A stretch of DNA of 64,000 nucleotides from positions 186,001-250,000 of the forward strand of contig CAWKNQ010000013.1 in NCBI GenBank assembly GCA_963850995.1, read 5' to 3'. Positions 28,033 to 34,793 of the stretch are shown here, piece after piece. How positions within the stretch are numbered: the stretch's first letter is position 1; every line of letters begins with the position of its first letter. The DNA is from Gaiellasilicea sp963850995. GTDB lineage: Bacteria; Actinomycetota; Thermoleophilia; Gaiellales; Gaiellaceae. Below the pieces are notes generated by a model. It was not told the origin of the DNA, made no database searches, and saw nothing but the letters and a program-made list of their open reading frames with translations. The position numbers were made by a program, and so were the translations under genes.

Positions 28033-28836
28033 CGCTACATCGGGCGCCTCGGTCTCCAGGACCAGCAGCAGCTCGATCGCGTCTCGAATCTCCTGCGTGA
28101 CGTCCTCGGACCGGACGTCGTCGGGGCATATCTCTTCGGCTCGGCCGTTCTCGGCGGCCTGCAGCCGGAGAGCGACCTCGACGTGCTCGGCGTCTCGAGG
28201 CGGCCGACGACGCGCGAGCAGAAGCGGCGGCTCGTCGATCGCCTGCTCGCCTTCTCGGGGAGGCGGGCTTCACAGGGTCGGTGGCGCCGCGTCGAGCTGA
28301 CGATCGTGGTGGAGTCGGAGATCAAGCCCTGGCGCTTCCCGCCGACGATGGACTTCCAGTACGGCGACTGGCTGCGCGGCGAGTTCGAGAACGGCAACCT
28401 CGCGCCCTGGCCGACGAAGACGAACCCGGACCTCGCCTCGCTGATCACGATGGCGCTCCTCGCCGACAGGCCGGTGCTGGGGCGGCCGCCGGCCGAGATC
28501 CTCGAGCCGGTTCCTCACGAGGACCTCCTCAGCGCGATCGTCGGCGACGTCGATGTCCTCCTGGGCGACCTCGACGACGACACCCGCAACGTGATCCTGA
28601 CGCTCTCGCGCATCTGGAGCACCGTCGCCACCGGTGACATCCGCTCGAAGGACGCGGCTGCGGACTGGGCGCTCGAGAGGCTCCCCGACGGGCACCGGCC
28701 GGTTCTCGCTCGCGCCCGCGCGATCTACCTCGGGGAGGAGGAAGAGCGCTGGGACGATCTCGAGTCGCGCGTTCGGCCGTACGCCGACTACGTCGTCGCC
28801 GAGATCCATCGGATCGGGCGCAGCTCGACTTTGTAA
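28033..28836 (+). CDS. Aminoglycoside nucleotidyltransferase-like protein (AadA/ANT family)
   Basis: Transfers AMP to streptomycin/spectinomycin-type drugs in known relatives. Nucleotidyltransferase motif GSAVLGG...ESDLDVL in the N-terminal part; then ELTIVVESEIKPWRFPP, DERNV-type DDTRNVILTLSRIWSTV and KDAAADWALERLPDGHRPVL, each with a clear counterpart in AadA. Only the part from GTG 28183 has a normal start, but the essential GS motif lies upstream in the same open frame, where no ATG/GTG/TTG exists; 28033 is the first codon after a stop, so the true start is unresolved. Confidence 0.75.
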   Translation, partial: RYIGRLGLQDQQQLDRVSNLLRDVLGPDVVGAYLFGSAVLGGLQPESDLDVLGVSRRPTTREQKRRLVDRLLAFSGRRASQGRWRRVELTIVVESEIKPWRFPPTMDFQYGDWLRGEFENGNLAPWPTKTNPDLASLITMALLADRPVLGRPPAEILEPVPHEDLLSAIVGDVDVLLGDLDDDTRNVILTLSRIWSTVATGDIRSKDAAADWALERLPDGHRPVLARARAIYLGEEEERWDDLESRVRPYADYVVAEIHRIGRSSTL

Positions 28837-28880
28837 AGCCTTGAAGGAGCCGGGCGCCTGGTCCCTAACTGGTCCATCCC

Positions 28881-29993
28881 GTGCGTCTCCGACTTGTACT
28901 TACGACCGCGGTCGCCGCCGGCGTGCTCGCCGGAGCGCCGGCCGCGCATGCGGCGGCAACGCCCGACCCCGAGATCGCCGGGCTCCAGGTTGCGCTGCGC
29001 TCGAAGGGCCTCTACTTCGGCCGGATCGACGGCGTCGCCGGGTCGATGACCGCCAAAGGGTTGCGGACGTTCCAGCGGCTCGTGAAGCTCCCGGTCGACG
29101 GCAAGCTCGGGCCGAGGACGCGTGCCCGGCTCGGCGCGCTCGGCCGGCCGCTCGTTTCGCGCCGCGTGCTCGTGCAGGGCACGTATGGCTGGGACGTGTC
29201 GACGCTGCAGTTCCAGCTCGCGCGGGCGGGGCACCTTCGTCTGCTCGAGGTCGACGGTCACTTCGGCGCGTCGACGAAGGCAGCGCTCAACCGCTTCCAG
29301 CGCTCGCGCCGCCTGGTCTCCGACGGGATCTTCGGGCCGGCGACCCTGGCCGCCTTCGGCCGTCGCGGCGGCGGCGGCGGCCGCACGCCCTCGCCGGTGC
29401 TCGCCCGCTCGACCGTGAGCATGATCTCGTACACCGTGCGGCCCGGCGACACGCTCGCCGAGATAGCGGCACGGCACAAGACGACGGTGCCGGCGCTCGC
29501 GAAGGCGAACGACATCGACAAGCCGAATCTCGTGGTCATCGGCGACACGCTGCGCCTGCCGGGCGCGGCCGCGACTGCGTCCAGCCCTGCCGAGGAGTTG
29601 AGTCGCTCGACCGTGCGGGCGCTCATCGACAAGTGGGCCAACCAGCACGGCATCCCGGTCAGCCTCGCCCGCGCGCTCGCCTGGCAGGAGTCCGGGTTCC
29701 AGACGAACGTCACCTCGTCCACGGGCGCGTGGGGGCCGATGCAAGTGATGCCCGAGACGTGGACGTTCGTCGAGACGATCCTGCTCGGCCGCAGCGTCCC
29801 GCGCACCGGCGAGGGCGGGGTCGAGATCGGGATGACGCTGCTCAACCACCTGCTCAAGCGCTTCGAGGGCGACCAGCGTCTGGCGCTGGCCGCCTGGTAT
29901 CAGGGCGAGAAGGCGGTCCGAGAGCGCGGCCTCTTCGAGGACACGAAGAAGTTCGTCGCGAACGTCCTCGCTCTGACCGGCCGCCCTCTTTAA
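28881..29993 (+). CDS. Secreted lytic transglycosylase with peptidoglycan-binding and LysM domains
   Basis: 370 aa. Signal peptide (LRLVLTTAVAAGVLAGAPAAHA). Two PG_binding_1 repeats (IAGLQVALRSKGLYFGRIDG about residue 33; LQFQLARAGHLRLLEVDG about 113), a LysM (YTVRPGDTLAEIAARHKTT about 187), and a C-terminal goose-lysozyme/SLT-like domain with catalytic Glu in ALAWQESGFQ. Cuts or remodels cell-wall glycan. The TAA stop is followed at once by the hairpin at 29994. Confidence 0.88.
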   Translation: MRLRLVLTTAVAAGVLAGAPAAHAAATPDPEIAGLQVALRSKGLYFGRIDGVAGSMTAKGLRTFQRLVKLPVDGKLGPRTRARLGALGRPLVSRRVLVQGTYGWDVSTLQFQLARAGHLRLLEVDGHFGASTKAALNRFQRSRRLVSDGIFGPATLAAFGRRGGGGGRTPSPVLARSTVSMISYTVRPGDTLAEIAARHKTTVPALAKANDIDKPNLVVIGDTLRLPGAAATASSPAEELSRSTVRALIDKWANQHGIPVSLARALAWQESGFQTNVTSSTGAWGPMQVMPETWTFVETILLGRSVPRTGEGGVEIGMTLLNHLLKRFEGDQRLALAAWYQGEKAVRERGLFEDTKKFVANVLALTGRPL

Positions 29994-30155
29994 GAACTCA
30001 ATTCAGAATGAGGCTTGTGTCGCCGGGCCGCCCCGGGCGGCACGATCGCCGCGTCCTCAGTCGCCCCGATAGCTTCAGCTATCGAGGCTCCCTGCGTCCT
30101 TGCGCTCGCACCACCCGGAGCACCCCAGCGACGAAGCTCATCCTGAATCGAGTTC
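29994..30155 (-). ncRNA. Long hairpin RNA element H1 (sense strand minus)
   Basis: The two ends pair over about 45 bp (29994-30049 with 30102-30155), with an inner hairpin CGATAGC/GCTATCG at 30067-30084. Seven mismatched positions are A/C or C/A on the plus strand, which become U.G pairs in minus-strand RNA; only one goes the other way. It fills exactly the space between two convergent stop codons. No T tract. Confidence 0.55.
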
Positions 30156-30976
30156 TAGGCGGGCGCGAGCGCGGCGATCGCGGCATAGGCCCGCTGCGCG
30201 GCTTCGTCGACCTCGAGCGACCAGAGCGAGTCCGGCCGCTCGGGATCGCCGAAGATCTCGACGTCCCACGCCCCGCGCCAGCCGGCGTCGCGGAGCACTC
30301 CCATCAGCTCGGCCGTCCGCGAGATGCCCTCGCCCGGCAACGCGCGGTCGCTGCGCTCCTCCGCGAACCAGTCGGCCAGGTGGACGCCGGTGATCCGGTC
30401 GACGTTCTCGACCAGGTGGCGCTCGATCTCCGGCGTGTCCCAGACGTGCCAGAGGTCGACCATGATCCCGACGTCCGGGAGCGCGGCCTCGTCGAGCAGG
30501 TCGAGCGTCTCGGGAATCGTCGTCACGAGCGTGAGCCCGTCGCGCTCGGAGGCATGAACCGGCTCGAGGCCGAGCCGGACCCCCGCGTTGTCGGCGGCCG
30601 CGGCGATGCGCCGCAGGCCGTCGATCACGAGTTGACGGGCCTCGTACTCGTTGCGATCGCCGGACGGGCCGGTCAGGCAAAGGACGCACTCGGGCTCGAA
30701 GGGCGCGAACCTGTGCATCGACGCGCACAGCGAGTCGACGCGGGCTTCGACGTCGTCGGGCCCTTCGATCACCGTGTTCGGAAGCACCGACGGAACGGCC
30801 GGCACGCAGTTCGTGACTCGCAGGCCGCTCGCGCGCAGCGCGGTGAGGTCGTCCTCGTCGTCGCCGAGCTTCATCTCCCAGACCCCGATGCCGTCGAAGC
30901 CGGCTGCGGCGTACGCGCCGACGTCGTCGCGAAAGCTTGCGGCGACAGTCGAGATCTCACTCAGCGAGAGCGTCAC
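30155..30976 (-). CDS. Sugar phosphate isomerase/epimerase (TIM-barrel, AP endonuclease 2 superfamily)
   Basis: 273 aa from GTG 30976, which overlaps the previous stop (GTGA). Barrel strands carry ligand residues in GLEPVHASE (Glu), VDLWHVW (Asp, His), GVHLADW (His) and WDVEIFG (Glu), the usual metal set. Substrate unknown; relatives include hydroxypyruvate isomerase and inosose dehydratase-like enzymes. Translationally coupled to the FAD oxidoreductase. Confidence 0.82.
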   Translation of the reverse strand: MTLSLSEISTVAASFRDDVGAYAAAGFDGIGVWEMKLGDDEDDLTALRASGLRVTNCVPAVPSVLPNTVIEGPDDVEARVDSLCASMHRFAPFEPECVLCLTGPSGDRNEYEARQLVIDGLRRIAAAADNAGVRLGLEPVHASERDGLTLVTTIPETLDLLDEAALPDVGIMVDLWHVWDTPEIERHLVENVDRITGVHLADWFAEERSDRALPGEGISRTAELMGVLRDAGWRGAWDVEIFGDPERPDSLWSLEVDEAAQRAYAAIAALAPA

Positions 30977-32577
30977 GACGCCCCCGGCAGCTTCGCCAGC
31001 AGCCGCCTGGACAGCGGCCTCCTGGTCAAGTGCTTCGCGACGAGGTAGCCCGAGCCGGCGCCGAGCCCGGGGCCTGGATGCGTGCTCGCGCCGATGTGGA
31101 AGAGCCGGTCGACCGGCGTCTCGTGACCCGGCGAGGCCGGCGTCGGCCTGAAGAGCAGGTTCTGGTCGAGCGAGCACGAGCCGGCGTAGATGTCGCCGCC
31201 GACCCAGTTCGGGTTCGCCGCCTCGATGTCAGCGGGTGAGAGGACGACGCGGCCGACGGTCGCGTGCTCGAGGTTCTCGACGTGGCCGGCGATGCGCGCC
31301 ACGATCCTGTCGGCATATGCCTCGCGCAGCTCCTCGGTCCAGCCGCCGCTTGCGTCGAGCTCGCCGGCGGCGTCGCCCTTCGGGCTTGGTGGCAGCTCCT
31401 GGAGCTGGACCCAGAGCACCCACGAGCCCTCCGGGGCGCGCGATGGGTCGACCGCCATCGGCTGGCCGAGCGCGATCGTCGCCTCCGCCGGGAGCAGGCC
31501 ACGGTCGGCCTCGTTGACCGCCCGCGAGACCCCGTCGAGGCCGGTAGTGAGGTGGAGGAGCGGCACCCGCCCCAGCCGTTCGTCGCCACGCCAGCGCGGA
31601 GGCTCGTTCATCGCGATGTGGATCTGCATCTCGCCGCGGCCGTAACGGAAGCGGAGCGCGGCGTCACGCACGCGTTCGGGAACGGCACCGTCGCCGAGCA
31701 GGCGCCCGTAGAGCTGTGTCGGCGTGACGCAGGCGAGCACGGCCCGTGAGACCGAGATCGTCTCGCCGCCGGCGAGCAGGACTGCGGTCGCACGGCCCTC
31801 GGCGACGAGGATTCGCTCGACCTCGGCCTCGGTGCGCAGCTCGCCGCCCGCATCGCGCACGATCGTGGCCAGGGCCTCGACGAGCTTGACGCCGCCGCCC
31901 TTCGGCACCGGCATTCCGCCGAGTTGCAGCGAGCAGGCGATCACCTGCGTCATGAAGCCCGAGACCGCCTGATCGGGACCGAGTCCGGTGTGCAACACCC
32001 AGGGTGCGAGCAGCCCGCGGGCCGGCTCGCGCTCGAACGTCTCCGTCAGCCAGTCGCGAGCGGAAAGCAGTGTGCGGCCGGCGAACTCGACGAGGCCGCG
32101 GCGGCCGTAGTGCGAGTACGCCTTCCGGCCGAGCGAGAGCCCCTGGCCCGACCAGAGCTCGGTGCCGAGGACGCCGAAGGCGATCCCGGCGCCGCCCATG
32201 AACTCGTCGAACTGGCGCTGCCACTCCGGCCCGAGCTCGGCCACGTTCGCCGCGCCGTCGGTCGAGAGGAACGCGCTCGTTCCGTCGGGAAACGCGGCGG
32301 CGGTGGGGAGGTCGGTGTTGAGGTACTCGAGCCCGAGCCGGTCGAGGTCCGGCTTCAGCTCCGCGTAGGCCGGGGAGCCGACCCAGAGCGGGTGCCAGGA
32401 GGCGAAGACCTCATGCGTGAAGCCCGGTGCGGTCAGGCCCTCGACCGTCTTGATCGCGCCGCCGAGCCAGTCGTTCCGCTCGAGCACGCAGACGCGCCAG
32501 CCCTCCTTCGCCAGCAGCGCCGCGGCGGCGAGCGAGTTGATACCGCTGCCGACGCAGACCGCGTCGAAGCCGTTCAT
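30973..32577 (-). CDS. Phytoene desaturase-like FAD-dependent oxidoreductase
   Basis: 534 aa. N-terminal dinucleotide-binding loop DAVCVGSGINSLAAAALLA with acidic end of strand 2 (VLERNDWLGG) and the C-terminal FAD motif (HIGASTHPGPGLGAGSG) of the CrtI/PYROXD2 type. Unlikely to be in carotenoid synthesis, as no crt genes are near; actinobacterial members of this group have unknown substrates. Confidence 0.85.
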   Translation of the reverse strand: MNGFDAVCVGSGINSLAAAALLAKEGWRVCVLERNDWLGGAIKTVEGLTAPGFTHEVFASWHPLWVGSPAYAELKPDLDRLGLEYLNTDLPTAAAFPDGTSAFLSTDGAANVAELGPEWQRQFDEFMGGAGIAFGVLGTELWSGQGLSLGRKAYSHYGRRGLVEFAGRTLLSARDWLTETFEREPARGLLAPWVLHTGLGPDQAVSGFMTQVIACSLQLGGMPVPKGGGVKLVEALATIVRDAGGELRTEAEVERILVAEGRATAVLLAGGETISVSRAVLACVTPTQLYGRLLGDGAVPERVRDAALRFRYGRGEMQIHIAMNEPPRWRGDERLGRVPLLHLTTGLDGVSRAVNEADRGLLPAEATIALGQPMAVDPSRAPEGSWVLWVQLQELPPSPKGDAAGELDASGGWTEELREAYADRIVARIAGHVENLEHATVGRVVLSPADIEAANPNWVGGDIYAGSCSLDQNLLFRPTPASPGHETPVDRLFHIGASTHPGPGLGAGSGYLVAKHLTRRPLSRRLLAKLPGAS

Positions 32578-32586
32578 GGCCCGACT

Positions 32587-33426
32587 CTATGCAGAACGAG
32601 AGCGTCGAGTCGCAAGCCGGTGCTCCATTACGCGCACCGCCTCGGGGCTCGAGTCGATCAGGACGTAGCGGCGCCCCAGCTTCGCGGCCACGGCGCCGAG
32701 CGTGCCGCTGCCGGCGAAGAAGTCGAGGCACCAGTCTCCGGGGCGGGTCGATGCCAGCACCATCCGGCGCACGACCCCCTCCGGCTTCTGGGTCGGGTAG
32801 CCCGTCTTCTCGGCCCCGTTCGTGGGCACGATCGTGTGCCACCAGACGTCAGTGGGCAGCTTCCCTCGCGCCGCTTTCTCCGCGGTCACGAGCCCGGGGG
32901 CCATGTACGGCTCGCGGTCGACCTCGGCGGCGTCGAAGTGGTAGTCCCGCGCGTCCTTGACGTAGACGAGGATCGTGTCGTGCTTCGCGGGCCAGCGGCG
33001 CGTCGAGCGCGCGCCGTAGTCGTAGGCCCAGATGATCTCGTTCAGGAAGCACTCGCGCCCGAAGAGCTCGTCGAGCAGGAGCTTGCAGTAGTGCGCCTCG
33101 CGATAGTCGACGTGGAGGTAGAGCGTGCCCGTGGCGGTCAGCAGGCGGCGGGCCTCCTCGAGGCGCGGCGCGAGGAAGCCGAGGTAGTCGTCGAACGAGT
33201 CGCGGTAGGACGACTCGGCGAGAAGCCGGCTCCGGTAGCGCCGCCCGCCGAAGCCGACCCGGTCGCCGCCGGGGTCGGCCGCCGTCTCGAGCGTGACCCG
33301 CCGCTGCGTGCGGCCGGTGTTGAAGGGCGGGTCGATGTACACGAGCTGGAAGGTCTCGGCGGCGAACTGGCGCAGCAGCGGCAGGTTGTCGCCGAGCAGG
33401 ATCTCGTCGTCGACGGGCCGGCGCAT
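32587..33426 (-). CDS. DNA adenine/cytosine-N4 methyltransferase, orphan
   Basis: 279 aa. Catalytic motif IV DPPF in VYIDPPFNTGRT near residue 30, SAM-binding motif I DFFAGSGTLGAVA near residue 245. This order (IV before I) is the beta class of amino-methyltransferases. No restriction enzyme gene is adjacent, so it is probably a solitary methylase with a regulatory role. Target site cannot be read from sequence. Divergent from the catabolic cluster. Confidence 0.87.
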   Translation of the reverse strand: MRRPVDDEILLGDNLPLLRQFAAETFQLVYIDPPFNTGRTQRRVTLETAADPGGDRVGFGGRRYRSRLLAESSYRDSFDDYLGFLAPRLEEARRLLTATGTLYLHVDYREAHYCKLLLDELFGRECFLNEIIWAYDYGARSTRRWPAKHDTILVYVKDARDYHFDAAEVDREPYMAPGLVTAEKAARGKLPTDVWWHTIVPTNGAEKTGYPTQKPEGVVRRMVLASTRPGDWCLDFFAGSGTLGAVAAKLGRRYVLIDSSPEAVRVMEHRLATRRSRSA

Positions 33427-33460
33427 CGCACGCCTGACGATAGAGGCGACGGACGACGGC

Positions 33461-33490
33461 TTGACATGTCAGCGCCCGATGCGTGAGATT
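33461..33490 (+). promoter_or_regulatory. Candidate promoter/operator of the CoxMSL operon
   Basis: TTGACA at 33461-33466 and GAGATT at 33485-33490 (18-bp spacing). The 10-bp perfect palindrome TGACATGTCA (33462-33471) overlaps the -35 box. The same palindrome lies at 44769-44778. Predicted start just before the CoxM gene. Confidence 0.5.
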
Positions 33491-33498
33491 CCTGTCCG

Positions 33499-34314
33499 AT
33501 GCTCCTGCGTGAGGTCGAGTACGCGCGGCCGTCCTCGGTCGACGAGGCAATCCGGCTCCTGGCGGGGAACGACGGCGCCCGGGCGCTCGCCGGAGGTCAG
33601 ACGCTCGTGAACGTGATGAAGGCGCGCGCCGCCTCACCCGACGTGCTCGTCGACCTGAACCGGCTCGACGACCTGCGCGCGATCTCCGTGTCCGGAGACA
33701 CCCTCCACCTCGGCGCGATGGCGACGTACACGCAGATCATGGGATCCTCGGAGGTCGAGGTCTCGCGCCCGATTCTCGCCGAGGTCTCGGCCCAGATCGC
33801 CGACGTCCAGGTGCGCAACCGCGGCACCATCGGCGGCAACATCTGCTCGAACGATCCGACGAACCACCTGCCGCCGCTGCTCGTTGCGCTCGATGCGTCG
33901 ATGACGATTCGCGGCGAGAGTGGCGAGCGGACGGTGTCCGCGGATGAGTTCTTCCTCGGCGTCTACCTGACGGCCGTCGGGGAGGGCGAGCTGCTCACGT
34001 CGATCGCGGTTCCGGCGGCCGCCAAGGCCGCCGACGGCTTCGCCGCGGTCACGATCGGCCGGGACGGCACCTGCATCGCGAATGCAGCTGCCTGCCTGAC
34101 CGACGACGGGGCGCGGATCGTGCTCGGGTGCGTCGACGCCGTCCCGGTCCTGCTGACTCCAGCGGGTACCGACGAGGACAGCGTTCGCGCCGCCGTGGCC
34201 GACGCCGCGCTCGAGCCACCGTCCGACGTGCACGGATCAGCCGACTATCGCCGCCATCTCGCCGCGGTCTGCGCCGTGCGGGCCGTCGCTGCGGCGACGG
34301 AGAGGGGGAAGTAG
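33499..34314 (+). CDS. Xanthine dehydrogenase family FAD-binding subunit (CoxM-like)
   Basis: 271 aa. FAD motifs ALAGGQTLVNVMKAR (residues 30-44) and VRNRGTIGGNICSNDPTNHLPP. C-terminal CO_deh_flav_C domain. Medium subunit of a molybdenum hydroxylase that passes electrons from the molybdenum centre and FeS clusters to an acceptor. First gene of the operon, 2 bp before the small subunit. Confidence 0.9.
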   Translation: MLLREVEYARPSSVDEAIRLLAGNDGARALAGGQTLVNVMKARAASPDVLVDLNRLDDLRAISVSGDTLHLGAMATYTQIMGSSEVEVSRPILAEVSAQIADVQVRNRGTIGGNICSNDPTNHLPPLLVALDASMTIRGESGERTVSADEFFLGVYLTAVGEGELLTSIAVPAAAKAADGFAAVTIGRDGTCIANAAACLTDDGARIVLGCVDAVPVLLTPAGTDEDSVRAAVADAALEPPSDVHGSADYRRHLAAVCAVRAVAAATERGK

Positions 34315-34316
34315 GC

Positions 34317-34793
34317 GTGGAGGCACCGACAACGAGCCGCTCGATCTCCGTCGAGGTCAACGGCGATGTCTACGAACGCGATGTCGACGCGCGCCGCCTG
34401 TTCGTCCACTTCCTCCGAGACGACGTCGAGCTGACCGGGACGCACATCGGCTGCGACACGGGCAACTGCGGCGCCTGCACCGTCCTGCTCGACGGCCAGG
34501 CGGTGAAGAGCTGCATGCTGCTCGCCGTGCAGGCCGACGGCGCGAAGGTGCGGACGGTCGAAGGGCTGGCGCCGGCCGAGGGCGAGCTGAGCCCGCTGCA
34601 GAAGGCCTTCTCGGCGCACCACGCGCTCCAGTGCGGCTATTGCACGCCGGGAATGCTGATGAGCGCGACCGCGCTGCTCGAGCAGAGCCCGCGGCCGAGC
34701 GAGGAGGAGGCGCGGACGGCGATCCAGGGCAACATCTGCCGCTGCACGGGCTACGTGAACATCGTCGAGGCGATCGTGAACACAAACCAATGA
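34317..34793 (+). CDS. Molybdenum hydroxylase [2Fe-2S] subunit (CoxS-like)
   Basis: 158 aa from GTG 34317. Plant-type ferredoxin cluster ligands in GCDTGNCGACTVLLDG and -SCMLL-, and the second [2Fe-2S] domain with CGYCTPGM and CRCTGY. All eight cysteines are present. Overlaps the large subunit start by 4 bp (ATGA). Confidence 0.93.
   Translation: MEAPTTSRSISVEVNGDVYERDVDARRLFVHFLRDDVELTGTHIGCDTGNCGACTVLLDGQAVKSCMLLAVQADGAKVRTVEGLAPAEGELSPLQKAFSAHHALQCGYCTPGMLMSATALLEQSPRPSEEEARTAIQGNICRCTGYVNIVEAIVNTNQ

Noticed and set aside
29991..30157. H1 as a simple intrinsic terminator
   Set aside because: Stem far too long and no T tract on either side; the same holds for H2.
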